This document shows positions 46,282 through 55,487 of a DNA stretch of 64,000 nucleotides, in pieces. Numbering within the stretch: the stretch's first letter is position 1; every line of letters starts with the position of its first letter. The stretch spans positions 372,001-436,000 of the forward strand of contig NZ_JAUSRB010000002.1 in assembly GCF_030811595.1 (NCBI RefSeq). Reading direction: 5' to 3'. The stretch comes from Streptosporangium brasiliense. GTDB lineage: Bacteria; Actinomycetota; Actinomycetes; Streptosporangiales; Streptosporangiaceae. Below the pieces are notes generated by a model that worked only from the letters and a program-made list of their open reading frames with translations, had not been told where the DNA came from and did not search any database. A program made the translations under genes and the position numbers.

Positions 46282-46803
46282 TTATTTCCCCGCCCCGGGG
46301 CCATACCACTGGAGCGGCTGACCGGTGACTGCGGCGACACAGTCGAAATCATGGTCACGGTGCAACAACGTGAGCCCCCGTAGCTCTGCCGTCGCCGCCA
46401 CCACCAGATCCACCGGTCCCGCGCCCCGATGCTGCCCCTTCGCCGTGAGCAGACCCTGGACCTGCCAGGCTCGATCATAGGCACGGTCGTCGACAGGCAC
46501 TCATCCGAACAGCTCCCGCATGTCCTCGATCCCCCGCTCACGGTCCGCCGGTGACCGCGCGCTGCAGAAATACTCGAGCTCGGTGATGGGGCAGACGGCG
46601 ACCAGCCCTGCCGCGACAGCTTGGCCCCAGCCATAGGTCTCGGCCTCACCGCGCATGAGCCGAGCCAGCGCCAGCGCCCGGCGCCGATTCTCCAGCACTT
46701 CGCGCAGAGCGGTGTTGACCGTCTCCTTCTTCGTGCCGGTCCCCAACGCCTTGGCCACCTCGGCCAGCAGGTCGTCATCCAGGTCGATCATCGTCCGGCT
46801 CAC
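46282..46803 (-). pseudogene. VapB-VapC toxin-antitoxin remnant: in-frame fusion with an internal stop
   Basis: A GTG at 46803 with GGGAGG upstream opens a VapB-like antitoxin (MIDLDDDLLAEVAKALGTGT, then KKETVNTALREVLENRRRA). After about 60 codons the frame runs straight into the middle of a PIN-domain VapC (AGLVAVCPITELEYFCSARS). At 46501-46503 a TGA sits where relatives have Trp. The same frame then continues VPVDDRAYDRAWQVQ, GPVDLVVAATAELRG and LLHRDHDFDCVAAVTG to 46282. The VapC N-terminus with its first catalytic Asp is missing, so the toxin is dead. Confidence 0.78.
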
Positions 46804-46931
46804 CGGGCGCCTCCCATGTATGCCTAGAACTGAATCAAATACACATAGGAATATGCCTTCATGCTGAGGACCGCTGGATCCGCCGTACATCCCGGAGAAC
46901 CCGGCGCGGGCGAGTGGCTTCCGGGACCGAT

Positions 46932-46969
46932 GGCTCCGCCCCTCCACTGGAGGAGGGAAGGGCGGAACC
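46932..46969 (-). terminator. Probable hairpin terminator downstream of purE
   Basis: GGCTCCGCC (46932-46940) pairs with GGCGGAACC (46961-46969), with one G-T mismatch, and inner bases CTCC/GGAG extend the fold. It lies about 80 bp past the purE stop on the minus strand. There is no clear T-tract. Confidence 0.45.
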
Positions 46970-47047
46970 ACCGCCACACGCCAGTCGGAAGTCCCGCACC
47001 GCCGCCCGGCGTGCTCCGGAGGTCCCGCCGCCCGGAGGCCGTACGGC

Positions 47048-47551
47048 TCAGGCGCCGAGACCGGCGGCCTCGGCGCGGAGCCTGGCGCCCTTGGCGTGGG
47101 CCTGCTCCTTGAGGGTCACCTGGAACTCCTCCATCCGGGTCCGCAGGTTCTCGTCGGCGGCGGCGAGGATGCGTACGGCCAGCAGGCCCGCGTTGCGGGC
47201 GCCGCCGACGGCGACGGTCGCGACCGGGACCCCGGCGGGCATCTGGACGATCGACAGCAGGGAGTCCATGCCGTCGAGATACTTCAGCGGCACGGGGACG
47301 CCGATCACCGGCAGCGGGGTCACCGAGGCGAGCATGCCGGGCAGGTGAGCGGCTCCCCCGGCCCCCGCGATGATCACCTTCAGGCCGCGCCCGGCCGCCT
47401 GCGCGCCGTAGGCGATCATCTCCTCGGGCATGCGGTGCGCCGAGACCACGTCCGCCTCGAACGCGACCCCGAACTCGGCCAGCGCCTCGGCGGCGAGTTT
47501 CATCACCGGCCAGTCGGAGTCGCTGCCCATGACGATGCCGACGGTGGTCAT
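47048..47551 (-). CDS. purE: N5-carboxyaminoimidazole ribonucleotide mutase (PurE, class I)
   Basis: The protein has 167 residues. [14 protein letters not shown] holds the substrate-binding GSDSD loop, [10 protein letters not shown] the conserved His, and [15 protein letters not shown] the class I signature. It converts N5-CAIR to CAIR in purine synthesis. It lies 67 bp after purK on the same strand; PurK makes its substrate, so they form a functional pair. Confidence 0.95.
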   Translation of the reverse strand: MTTVGIVMGSDSDWPVMKLAAEALAEFGVAFEADVVSAHRMPEEMIAYGAQAAGRGLKVIIAGAGGAAHLPGMLASVTPLPVIGVPVPLKYLDGMDSLLSIVQMPAGVPVATVAVGGARNAGLLAVRILAAADENLRTRMEEFQVTLKEQAHAKGARLRAEAAGLGA

Positions 47552-47618
47552 GCCTTCTCCTCGCCTCGCGGCGCACGGGCCGCTTCCGCAGTGGTGTCGT
47601 GCCGGTGGACCCGCCCGC

Positions 47619-48776
47619 TCACGTGTATACGCCCTCGGTGAGGTAGACGGCGGCGTGCCGGGCGCGGGCCCGGACCTCCTTCAGGTCGGTGCCCAGGGCG
47701 GTGACGTGGCCGATCTTACGGCCGGGCCGTACTTCCTTGCCGTAGAAGTGGATCTTGATCCCCGGGTCGTGCGCCATCACGTGCTCGTAGCGGGAGAAGA
47801 TGTCGGGGTCGTCGCCGCCCAGGAGGTTGGCCATCACCACGACCGGCGCGGTCTGCGCGGGCGAGCCGAGCGGCAGGTCGAGCACGGCGCGCAGGTGCTG
47901 CTCGAACTGGGAGGTGCGGGAGCCGTCGATGGTCCAGTGCCCGCTGTTGTGGGGACGCATGGCCAGCTCGTTGACCACCAGCCCGGAGGCGGTGGCGAAC
48001 ATCTCCACGGCCAGCAGCCCGCTGACGCCCAGCTCGTTGGCTATCGTCAGGGCGATCCGCTGGGCCGCCGCGGCCTGCTCGGGGTCGAGCCCCGGCGCGG
48101 GGGCGAGCACCTCGACGCAGATGCCGTCGCGCTGGACGGTCTCCACGACCGGGTAGCTGACACCCTGCCCGTGCGGCGACCGGGCGACCAGGACGGCCAG
48201 CTCCCGCTCGAAGGGCACGAACGCCTCGGCCATCAGCGGCACCCCGCTCGCCAGGACCTCCGCCGCGTCCGCCGCGGACCGGCAGACCCAGACGCCGCGC
48301 CCGTCGTAGCCGCCGCGCACGGCCTTGAGCACGACCGGCCAGCCGTTCTCCCCGGCGAACTCCTCGACGTCGGCGGCCGTGGCGATCCGCCGCCAGGGCG
48401 GGCAGGGGGCGCCGATCGCGGTCAACCGCTCGCGCATCACGGCCTTGTCCTGGGCGTGCACGAGCGCGTCGGCACCGGGGTGTACGGCGGGGCCGTCCGC
48501 GGCCAGCGCGCGGATGTGCTCGGTGGGCACGTGCTCGTGGTCGAAGGTGACCGCGTCGCACCCCTTGGCGAAGTCGCGCAGGTCCGCCAGGTTGCGGTAG
48601 TCGCCCAGGCGCACGTCGGCGATCACGCGGGCGGCGCTCTCGTCCGGCGAGTTGGCCAGCACCCGCAGCTCCACCCCGAGGGCGATGGCCGCCTGCTGGG
48701 TCATGCGGGCCAGCTGGCCCGCTCCGATCATGCCGACGACGGGTCCGATGGGACCGGCCAAAGAAGGGCTGCTCAC
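47619..48776 (-). CDS. purK: N5-carboxyaminoimidazole ribonucleotide synthase (PurK)
   Basis: The protein has 385 residues of the ATP-grasp fold. The start region [17 protein letters not shown], the ATP-grasp loop [15 protein letters not shown] and [17 protein letters not shown] are all visible and match PurK. It carboxylates AIR using ATP and bicarbonate. The start is GTG at 48776 without a clear SD. It precedes purE in the same operon. Confidence 0.95.
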   Translation of the reverse strand: MSSPSLAGPIGPVVGMIGAGQLARMTQQAAIALGVELRVLANSPDESAARVIADVRLGDYRNLADLRDFAKGCDAVTFDHEHVPTEHIRALAADGPAVHPGADALVHAQDKAVMRERLTAIGAPCPPWRRIATAADVEEFAGENGWPVVLKAVRGGYDGRGVWVCRSAADAAEVLASGVPLMAEAFVPFERELAVLVARSPHGQGVSYPVVETVQRDGICVEVLAPAPGLDPEQAAAAQRIALTIANELGVSGLLAVEMFATASGLVVNELAMRPHNSGHWTIDGSRTSQFEQHLRAVLDLPLGSPAQTAPVVVMANLLGGDDPDIFSRYEHVMAHDPGIKIHFYGKEVRPGRKIGHVTALGTDLKEVRARARHAAVYLTEGVYT

Positions 48777-48812
48777 GGCGGTTGAGTTTACCGGCCCCCC
48801 GGAAGGCGGAGG

Positions 48813-49757
48813 TCAGCCGGTGGTGAGGTCGGCGAGGGAGCTGCGTGCGGCGACGGTGGACAGCTTGGCTCCGCCGCTCACCTCGGTGACCAGGAGCACG
48901 ATCTCGGTGCCGGTCAGCCCGGCGGCCCGGCCCTTCCCGGTGAACCCGCGCAGCACCTCCTCGCCGTAGATCGGGTGCCTCAGCGAGGTACGGCCCGGCC
49001 CGGCCCGCTGCCGGTGTTCGATCTCCAGGGCGTGGATGACGAGCGCGCCCCCGCCGGGCAGCAGCAGCGCGCGCTCCGGTCCGACGAGCAGCCGGACGTC
49101 GGAGGCGAGCCGGTCGGGCCGTACCTTCCGGGGCCGCTGGACCAGCTCGTCGAACAGCTCCCTGGCGGCGTCCTTCTTGGGGAAGGTCACCCCGCTCACC
49201 CCGGCGGGGTCGGTCAGGTAGGTCAGGTAGCGCTGCGGCGCCAGGCGCGCCTCGACCCCGGTGCCGGGATCGTCGGCGGGCACCGCGCCCCCGGCCGGCT
49301 CGCGCGGCTCGCCCCGCACCGGGATGGGGCCGGCGGCGAGCCTCCAGTCGTCGCCCCCGTGGACGAACAGGAAGTAGGCCGGGACGGGCCTGCGGGCCAG
49401 CGCGACGAACCAGCGGTCGGCGCCGACCGTGGCCGGCAGGAAGAACTCCGCGTCGGTGTATCTCTTCCTGGCGGGAGCTGGGCGGCCGTTCCGGGTCGCC
49501 TCGCAGGCACGGCCGCCCAGCGTATTCTCCGCCCAGGTGGTGAGCTCCTCGATCGCCGGGCAGTCCCGCTCTCGCCAGGCCCGGTCGAGCCGGTCCAGCA
49601 GCTCGAAGGCCCGGGCGGCCTCGGCGGGCTCGACCGCGCGGGCGGACGCCTCGGGCGGCGGCCCCGCCTCACGGGGTGTGCTCCCCCCACTGGCCGTCGC
49701 GCCGCAGCCGGCCGTCACGCACAGGCCGAGGAGCAGGACGAGCAGGCGGCGGGGCAA
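48813..49757 (-). CDS. Hypothetical lipoprotein
   Basis: The protein has 314 residues. The signal peptide RRLLVLLLGLCVTAGC ends in a VTAGC lipobox. The mature part has two Cys (RDCPAIEELT and GGRACEATRN) and segments such as DRWFVALARRPVPAYFLF and DDWRLAAGPIPV, common in actinobacterial lipoproteins of unknown role. It ends 36 bp before the start of purK, but no functional link is evident. The 232-bp gap upstream shows no gene; it becomes A/T-rich near 49,840-49,925. Confidence 0.7.
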   Translation of the reverse strand: MPRRLLVLLLGLCVTAGCGATASGGSTPREAGPPPEASARAVEPAEAARAFELLDRLDRAWRERDCPAIEELTTWAENTLGGRACEATRNGRPAPARKRYTDAEFFLPATVGADRWFVALARRPVPAYFLFVHGGDDWRLAAGPIPVRGEPREPAGGAVPADDPGTGVEARLAPQRYLTYLTDPAGVSGVTFPKKDAARELFDELVQRPRKVRPDRLASDVRLLVGPERALLLPGGGALVIHALEIEHRQRAGPGRTSLRHPIYGEEVLRGFTGKGRAAGLTGTEIVLLVTEVSGGAKLSTVAARSSLADLTTG

Positions 49758-49989
49758 GGAGTGGTCCCGTGGTCGTGGCCGTCGCGGGCGGCGATCCGTC
49801 TGACCGATCGCAGGGCATCGACTCCCCCCGAAGTCTCCCTGTGATCTACCGGATCAGAGTAACGTCAGATGCCCCGATTTATCGGGCTAACGCGCGATAT
49901 TTGTTGAAATATTCTTAACTGACTGCTATGCACAACAGCCGGTCAGCGGCGGGCGGAAGGCGGGGCTGCACCGGTAGCCTGGCAGGAGA

Positions 49990-50532
49990 ATGTCCAAGGT
50001 CCTCCCGAGTGGCGGATCCACAGCCAACCCTGGAAAGGACCGTGCAGGAGACGTGCAGTTTCTGCGACGTGCCTACGAGCGGTTCGCCGACCTGGTCCGT
50101 GAGCTGTCGAAGTTCGGGACCATCGGAGCGATCGCCTTCGTCATCGACACCGGCGGCTTCAACCTGCTCCAGTACGGCCTGCACTGGGGGACCCTGACCT
50201 CGAAGGTGATCGCCACGGTGGTCGCGACCACCTTCGCCTACTTCGGCAACCGCCACTGGACCTACCGGCACCGGGAGCAGAGCGGGCTCGCCCGGGAATA
50301 CTTCCTGTTCTTCCTGCTCAACGGGGTCGCCCTGCTGATCGGGCTGCTGTGCATCGGCTTCGCCCGCTACACCCTGGAGCTGACCGACCCGCTGAGCATC
50401 AACATCGCCAACCTGATCGGCATCGGCCTGGGGACGCTGTTCCGGTTCTGGTCCTACAAGAAGTGGGTCTTCCTGTCGGCCACCGAAGACGTGCCGAAGG
50501 AGCTCCCCAACGAGCCCACGCGGACCCGCTGA
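49990..50532 (+). CDS. GtrA family membrane protein
   Basis: This 180-residue protein with four helices begins FGTIGAIAFVIDTGGFNLLQ and contains VIATVVATTFAYFGNRHWTY, the GtrA signature, with a C-terminal FRFWSYKKWVF. GtrA-like proteins help move or anchor lipid-linked sugars and often pair with GT2 enzymes; none is adjacent here, though the left arm of the window has one. The ATG at 49990 has AGGAG too close; GTG at 50053 is an alternative. Confidence 0.82.
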   Translation: MSKVLPSGGSTANPGKDRAGDVQFLRRAYERFADLVRELSKFGTIGAIAFVIDTGGFNLLQYGLHWGTLTSKVIATVVATTFAYFGNRHWTYRHREQSGLAREYFLFFLLNGVALLIGLLCIGFARYTLELTDPLSINIANLIGIGLGTLFRFWSYKKWVFLSATEDVPKELPNEPTRTR

Positions 50533-50610
50533 CCGACCGCCCGCCGGCTCATGCCGGCCCGCACCGGCCGCCAGGCCCCACCGGCCCTCGGACCACGCCG
50601 GTCCGCCAGG

Positions 50611-51888
50611 TCACGCCGGTCCGCTGACCACCCGGGTCCTGCCGGTGTCGCCGACCTGCCGCAGGAACAGCGCGAAGGCCGCCGGGCGCGGCCGTACCAG
50701 CTCAAGGCGGCCGCCGTCGGCGGCGGCCAGCGCCCGCGCGAGGGTCAGCCCCAGCCCGGTACCGCCCGCCCCGCTCACGTTGCGCTCGAAGACCCGGGGG
50801 GCGAGGTCATCGGGGATGCCCTGCCCCTCGTCGGCGACCTCGATCACGATGGACCTGTCCTTGTCGCTGGTGGTCAGCGTCACCGTGCCGTCGCCGTGCT
50901 CCAGCGAGTTCTCGAGGAGGGTGGAGATCACCTGGCTGATGCCGCCGCTGGTGCCCACCGCCTGAAGCCCGCGCGTGCCGGACAGCTTGAGCTGCCGCCC
51001 GACCCTGCGGAAGGCCGGGCCCCACTCGATGAACTGCTGGTCCAGCAGGTCGTCGAGCTCGACGACCTCGGCCTGGGCATGCCGCTGCCGCCGGGCCGCG
51101 GCCAGCAGTTCGTCGATCACCGCGGTGAGCCGCTCGGCCTGCACGATGGCGGCCTCGCCCTCCTCCTTGACGACGCCGGGCTCGTGCGCGGCGGCCACGA
51201 TCTCCTCCAGCCGCATGGTCAACCCGGTGAGCGGGGTGCGGAGCTGGTGCGAGGCGTCGGTCGCGAACTCCCGCTCCCTGGCCAGCAGGTCGGAGATCCG
51301 GGTCGCGCTGCGGTCCAGCACCTCGGCCACCCGGTCGAGCTCCTGGATGCCGTAGCGGTGCTTGCTCGGCCTCGCGTCCCCGGAACCGAGCCGCTCAGCG
51401 ATCATCGCCAGGTCGCTGAGCGGGAGCGTCAGACGGCGTGACTGCACGATGGCGAGCCCCACCGCCACCGCGAGAGCCGCCGCGGCGAGCGCCAGGATGA
51501 GCAGCAGCCACGCCCGGATCTCGTGCTCCACCTCCGTCTTGTCCCGGCTGACCGCGACGTACACCCCGTTCTCCGACTGGGCGTCCTGGGTCATCTTGTG
51601 GCTCTCGGGGGGCTCGTCGCCCACCGTGATCACCTGAGGGGGTGTCCCTTTTGCGTAGATTTGTATGTAACGGTCAGGGTATTTGCGCTTGAGCTGCTCG
51701 GGGTCGATGGGCTGATCCTGGATGCGGGCATACTCCACCTCCCCCAGCAGGCTTTTGGCCTGGGAGGAGAGTTCCTGGGTCGCTTCTTCCTCGATCAGCC
51801 GGTTGACCGCCACGCCCAGGGGGATGCCGAGCAGGAGCACCCCGATGACCGCGACGAGCAAGGTGGAGGAGAGTAGTCGACGACGCAT
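50611..51888 (-). CDS. Sensor histidine kinase
   Basis: The protein has 425 residues. One helix is at the start (STLLVAVIGVLLLGIPLGVA) and another near 130-150, with an extracytoplasmic sensor between them. A HAMP-like stretch and HisKA with ATDASHQLRTPLTGLTMRLEE follow (His the phospho-acceptor). The ATPase domain has TLLENSLEHGDGTVTL (N box), VADEGQGIP (G1) and GTGLGLTLARALAAA (G2). The start codons GTG-ATG at 51891-51886 follow immediately after the response-regulator stop, so the two are coupled. Confidence 0.92.
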   Translation of the reverse strand: MRRRLLSSTLLVAVIGVLLLGIPLGVAVNRLIEEEATQELSSQAKSLLGEVEYARIQDQPIDPEQLKRKYPDRYIQIYAKGTPPQVITVGDEPPESHKMTQDAQSENGVYVAVSRDKTEVEHEIRAWLLLILALAAAALAVAVGLAIVQSRRLTLPLSDLAMIAERLGSGDARPSKHRYGIQELDRVAEVLDRSATRISDLLAREREFATDASHQLRTPLTGLTMRLEEIVAAAHEPGVVKEEGEAAIVQAERLTAVIDELLAAARRQRHAQAEVVELDDLLDQQFIEWGPAFRRVGRQLKLSGTRGLQAVGTSGGISQVISTLLENSLEHGDGTVTLTTSDKDRSIVIEVADEGQGIPDDLAPRVFERNVSGAGGTGLGLTLARALAAADGGRLELVRPRPAAFALFLRQVGDTGRTRVVSGPA

Positions 51889-51891
51889 CAC

Positions 51892-52560
51892 CTACTCGCG
51901 TTCGAACCGGAAGCCGACCCCTCGGACCGTCGTGATGTAACGGGGCTTGGCGGCGTCGTCGCCCAGCTTGCGACGCAGCCACGAGATGTGCATGTCGAGG
52001 GTCTTGGTGGAACCCCACCAGTTGGTGTCCCACACCTCGCGCATGATCTGCTCGCGGGTTACCACCTTGCCGGCGTCGCGGACGAGGACGCGCAGCAGGT
52101 CGAATTCCTTGGTCGTCAGGTGCAGCTCCTTGTCGCCCATCCAGGCGCGACGTGAGTCGGCGTCGATGCGCACGCCCTGCACCACGGGTGTCTCGGAGGT
52201 GCCGCGCCGCAGGAGGGCGCGGACCCGGGCCAGGAGCTCCGCCAGGCGGAACGGTTTGGTGACGTAGTCGTCGGCCCCGGCGTCGAGGCCCACCACGGTG
52301 TCCACCTCGTCGACCCGGGCCGTGAGGATGAGCACGGGCGTGCCGTGGCCCTCCGCGCGGATGCGCCTGGCCACTTCGAGGCCGTCCATCTCGGGCAGGC
52401 CCAAGTCAAGAACTATCAAGTCGATGCCACCCGACAGTGCCCGTTCCAGGGCCTGCGGGCCGTCGGGGCTCACCTCAACTTGGTAGCCCTCGCGGCGTAG
52501 CGCACGCGCCAATGGCTCGGAGATCGAGGTGTCATCCTCGGCGAGAAGTACACAGGTCAT
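51892..52560 (-). CDS. OmpR-family response regulator
   Basis: The protein has 222 residues. The receiver domain has the acidic pair EDD at 8-10, phospho-acceptor Asp in LIVLDLGLPEM, Thr in LILTARVDE and Lys in DDYVTKPF. The C-terminal winged helix has LTTKEFDLLRVLVRDAGKVV and WGSTKTLDMHISWLRRKLG. It is the partner of the histidine kinase immediately downstream. The signal and regulon cannot be read from sequence. Confidence 0.94.
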   Translation of the reverse strand: MTCVLLAEDDTSISEPLARALRREGYQVEVSPDGPQALERALSGGIDLIVLDLGLPEMDGLEVARRIRAEGHGTPVLILTARVDEVDTVVGLDAGADDYVTKPFRLAELLARVRALLRRGTSETPVVQGVRIDADSRRAWMGDKELHLTTKEFDLLRVLVRDAGKVVTREQIMREVWDTNWWGSTKTLDMHISWLRRKLGDDAAKPRYITTVRGVGFRFERE

Positions 52561-52753
52561 GTTGCGATCGTAGGACCTTAGGGGATCGTTTCCCGGGCAC
52601 AGCGCGCGGTTTGACTCGTCATTGACCTATCCATTGACCTGGGCAAACACTGATAAATCCCGGATAGTCGTCCCGCAACGGTTCAGGGCCGCGCGGTACT
52701 GCTCCCGCCTCGTAAGGGCCTGGAAAGGACAGGACCGCCAATGACCTCCCCGA

Positions 52754-52798
52754 CAAAACAGAACACGCCCAGCCGTAAAGGATGCGGCGGGCGTGTTC
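52754..52798 (-). terminator. Rho-independent terminator downstream of bfr
   Basis: On the minus strand GAACACGCCC pairs with GGGCGTGTTC, with an inner GCC..GGC extension and a loop, followed by TGTTTTGT. This is a strong intrinsic terminator 12 bp past the bfr stop at 52810. Confidence 0.85.
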
Positions 52799-52809
52799 GG
52801 GCGATCGGC

Positions 52810-53292
52810 TCAGGAAGCCGACGGCGGCTCGGCGTAGCGGGCCAGATAGAGCTGCTCGCCGAGGCTCTCGATGAGCCCCAGCTCGGTCTCCAGGTAGTCG
52901 ATGTGGTGCTCCTCGTCCTGGAGGATCTCCTCGAAGAGGCGGGCCGAGGTGTGGTCACCCTTCTCGCGCATCAGGATGATGGCGGGGCGGAGCCGGGTGA
53001 CGACCTCCAGCTCGATGTTCAGGTCGGCGCGGAGCTGCTCCTGGACGGTCTGGCCGATGTGCAGGATGCCCAGCTTCTGGTAGTTGGGCAGACCCTCGAG
53101 AAAAAGGATGCGGTCCGTCAGCTTCTCGGCGTGGCGCATCTCGTCCATGGACTCTTCGCGGGTGTATTTCGCGAGTCTGGTGTATCCCCAGTTCTCCTGC
53201 ATCTTGGCGTGCAGGAAGTACTGGTTGATGGCCGTCAGCTCGGCTGTGAGCTGTTCGTTGAGCAGTTCGATGATTTTCTTGTCGCCCTGCAT
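52810..53292 (-). CDS. bfr: Bacterioferritin
   Basis: The protein has 160 residues. The ferroxidase ligands E18, E51 and H54 are present at the expected positions, and E94, E127 and H130 are also expected from the family alignment. Heme-binding Met is M52 in SMDEMRHAEK. It should store iron as a 24-mer with heme. It follows the bfd-like gene by 15 bp with GAGGAG before its ATG, and an iron box lies upstream of that gene. Confidence 0.96.
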   Translation of the reverse strand: MQGDKKIIELLNEQLTAELTAINQYFLHAKMQENWGYTRLAKYTREESMDEMRHAEKLTDRILFLEGLPNYQKLGILHIGQTVQEQLRADLNIELEVVTRLRPAIILMREKGDHTSARLFEEILQDEEHHIDYLETELGLIESLGEQLYLARYAEPPSAS

Positions 53293-53307
53293 GGCGGGCT
53301 CCTCGTG

Positions 53308-53487
53308 CTATGCGGTCGGCATCAGATCTTCAGACCGCTTCAGGATCGCACAGATCTTCCGCACGCATGAAGCGCAGTCGCCACCGGCACCGGTGATGTC
53401 GCGGACCTGGCGCGCGCTCTTCGCACCGCCCGCGATGCAGTCGTGCACCTCGTTCTCGGTAACCGCGCGGCAGACACATACATACAT
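53308..53487 (-). CDS. bfd: Bacterioferritin-associated ferredoxin (Bfd-like [2Fe-2S])
   Basis: The protein has 59 residues from the ATG at 53487. It begins MYVCVCRAVTENEVHDCI and has CASCVRKICAIL, giving the CxC ... CxxC cluster ligands of Bfd. In other bacteria Bfd reduces bacterioferritin to release stored iron. The pair with bfr in one operon supports this. Confidence 0.9.
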   Translation of the reverse strand: MYVCVCRAVTENEVHDCIAGGAKSARQVRDITGAGGDCASCVRKICAILKRSEDLMPTA

Positions 53488-53517
53488 GGCGGGGGACGGG
53501 CCTCTCGTGGAACGTAA

Positions 53518-53536
53518 GTAGGTTAGGCACACCTAA
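53518..53536. promoter_or_regulatory. IdeR/DtxR iron box upstream of bfd-bfr
   Basis: GTAGGTTAGGCACACCTAA matches 16 of the 19 positions of the DtxR/IdeR consensus TTAGGTTAGGCTAACCTAA. It is 31 bp upstream of the bfd ATG, overlapping the likely promoter. A second half-palindrome (TAAGGCTTGCCTA) lies just beyond at about 53,551. In mycobacteria IdeR activates bfr from such sites; the same is likely here. Confidence 0.82.
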
Positions 53537-53703
53537 TGTAACTCATTCGGTAAGGCTTGCCTATGTGCTGTGCGACACATAAGGCGCACTCTCCCGCCAC
53601 GTACGACATATGGGGTACGCTCCCCCGCCACGTCACCGGCCACGCCGCGCCGCGCCGCCCGGCCCCGTCGGGTCATCGGCGGCCGGGCGGCGTGACAGCG
53701 GCG

Positions 53704-54321
53704 TCAGTGCCCTCTGGCCAGCCACTCCTCCAGGTGCGGGGCCTCCGCGCCGATCGTGGTGGAGTCGCCGTGGCCGGTGTGCACGGCGGTGTCCTCCGGC
53801 AGGGTCAGCAGCCGCCTCCGGATCGAGTCGATGATCGTCTCGAAGGAGGAGAAGGACCTGCCCGTCGCGCCGGGGCCGCCCTTGAACAGCGTGTCGCCGG
53901 TGAAGACCGCGCCGGCCCCGGGGGCGTGCAGGCAGACCGCGCCCGGCGCGTGGCCGGGCGTGTGCAGCACGGTGAGCTCCACGCCGCCCGCCGAGAGCAC
54001 CTGGCCGTCCTTCAGCGGTGTGTACGGCATGTCGCCGTAGACCATCTCCCACAGCACCTGGTCGGCCGGGTGGAGCAGGATCGGCGCGCCCACCCGCGCG
54101 GCGAGATCGGCCGCGGCGTTGATGTGGTCGTTGTGCCCGTGGGTGCAGACGATCGCCGTGACCTCACGGCCGCCGATCCCCCCGACGATGGCGTCGGCGT
54201 CGTGCGCCGCGTCGATGACGACGACCTCGCTGTCGGAGCCGACCAGCCAGACGTTGTTGTCGACCTCCCACGTCCCGCCGTCCAGCGAGAACGTGCCCGA
54301 AGTGACGATCTTGTCGATCAC
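53704..54321 (-). CDS. MBL-fold metallo-hydrolase
   Basis: The protein has 205 residues. The metal-binding motif HGHNDH (in [13 protein letters not shown]), [13 protein letters not shown] and the bridging Asp in [10 protein letters not shown] are all present. It resembles glyoxalase II-type thioesterases. Its GTG start overlaps the stop of the mycothiol-dependent dehydrogenase by four bases (GTGA), so the pair likely detoxifies formaldehyde: the dehydrogenase forms a mycothiol thioester and the hydrolase opens it (inference). Confidence 0.9.
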   Translation of the reverse strand: MIDKIVTSGTFSLDGGTWEVDNNVWLVGSDSEVVVIDAAHDADAIVGGIGGREVTAIVCTHGHNDHINAAADLAARVGAPILLHPADQVLWEMVYGDMPYTPLKDGQVLSAGGVELTVLHTPGHAPGAVCLHAPGAGAVFTGDTLFKGGPGATGRSFSSFETIIDSIRRRLLTLPEDTAVHTGHGDSTTIGAEAPHLEEWLARGH

Positions 54322-55403
54322 AGGACCACCACCGAACGGAGCACCTCGCCGCGCTGCATCTTGGCGAAGGCCTCCTCCACGTCACCGAGGCCGACCGTCT
54401 CGGAGACGAAGCCCTCCAGGTTCAGCCGCCCCTGGAGGTAGAGGTCGATGAGCATGGGGAAGTCACGGCTGGGCAGGCAGTCGCCGTACCAGGACGACTT
54501 CAGCGCCCCGCCGCGGCCGAAGACGTCCAGCAGCGGCAGTTCCACCGTCATCTCGGGGGTGGGCACGCCCACCAGGACCACGGTCCCGGCCAGGTCACGG
54601 GCGTAGAAGGCCTGCTTGTAGGTCTCCGGACGGCCGACCGCCTCGATCACCACGTCCGCGCCGTTGCCGTCGGTGATCTCCCTGATCGCCTCCACCGCGT
54701 CGGTGGTGCGGGAGTTGACCGTGTGCGTGGCGCCGAAGTCCTTGGCCCAGGCGAGCTTGCGGTCGTCCACGTCGACCGCGATGATCTTCGTGGCGCCCGC
54801 CAGCCAGGAGCCGTGGACCGCCGCGCCGCCGACGCCGCCACAGCCGATGACGGCCACGCTGTCGCCGCGGGTCACGCCGCCGGTGTTGATGGCCGCGCCG
54901 ATGCCCGCCATCACGCCGCAGCCGAGCAGGCCCGCCACCGTCGCCGGCGCCGCGGGGTTCACCTTGGTGCACTGCCCGGCGGCCACCAGGGTCTTCTCGA
55001 TGAAGGCGCCGATGCCCAGGGCCGGGCTGAGCGGCGTGCCGTCCGCCAGGGTCATCCGCTGGGTGGCGTTGTGGGTGTTGAAGCAGTACCACGGACGGCC
55101 ACGCCGGCAGGCGCGGCAGTCGCCGCAGACCGCCCGCCAGTTCAGGATCACGTAGTCGCCGGGGGCCACGTCGGTGACCCCCTCGCCGACGGCCTCGACC
55201 ACTCCGGCGGCCTCGTGGCCGAGCAGGAACGGGAAGTCGTCGTTGATCCCGCCCTCGCGGTAGTGCAGGTCCGTGTGGCAGACGCCACAGGCCTGAACGG
55301 TCACCACCGCCTCGCCGGGACCGGGGTCGGGCACGTGGACCGTCTCCAGGGAGACGGGCTCACCCTTGCCACGCGCGACCACTCCTTGCACGGTGTACGG
55401 CAT
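54318..55403 (-). CDS. S-(hydroxymethyl)mycothiol dehydrogenase (zinc alcohol dehydrogenase family, MscR-like)
   Basis: The protein has 361 residues from an ATG at 55403 with GAGG eight bases upstream (GTG at 55412 is another option). The zinc site Cys is in [14 protein letters not shown] and the structural zinc motif is [15 protein letters not shown]. The NAD-binding motif is [12 protein letters not shown]. The region ILNWRAVCG is characteristic of the mycothiol-dependent formaldehyde dehydrogenase branch. It oxidises the formaldehyde-mycothiol adduct. Mycothiol use itself marks an actinobacterium. Confidence 0.9.
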   Translation of the reverse strand: MPYTVQGVVARGKGEPVSLETVHVPDPGPGEAVVTVQACGVCHTDLHYREGGINDDFPFLLGHEAAGVVEAVGEGVTDVAPGDYVILNWRAVCGDCRACRRGRPWYCFNTHNATQRMTLADGTPLSPALGIGAFIEKTLVAAGQCTKVNPAAPATVAGLLGCGVMAGIGAAINTGGVTRGDSVAVIGCGGVGGAAVHGSWLAGATKIIAVDVDDRKLAWAKDFGATHTVNSRTTDAVEAIREITDGNGADVVIEAVGRPETYKQAFYARDLAGTVVLVGVPTPEMTVELPLLDVFGRGGALKSSWYGDCLPSRDFPMLIDLYLQGRLNLEGFVSETVGLGDVEEAFAKMQRGEVLRSVVVL

Positions 55404-55487
55404 GTCCTGCACCTCATCTTCGAAATCTTCGAACTCGGTTACCGGTGGAACAGCGTCTTCACGGACGCGCCCCCACGTCCATGCCTA

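Noticed and set aside
46501-46977. A functional 158-residue protein starting at 46977
   Set aside because: Codons before 46803 are not protein-like; the ribosome site and VapB start at 46803 mark the true beginning, and the toxin half is broken.
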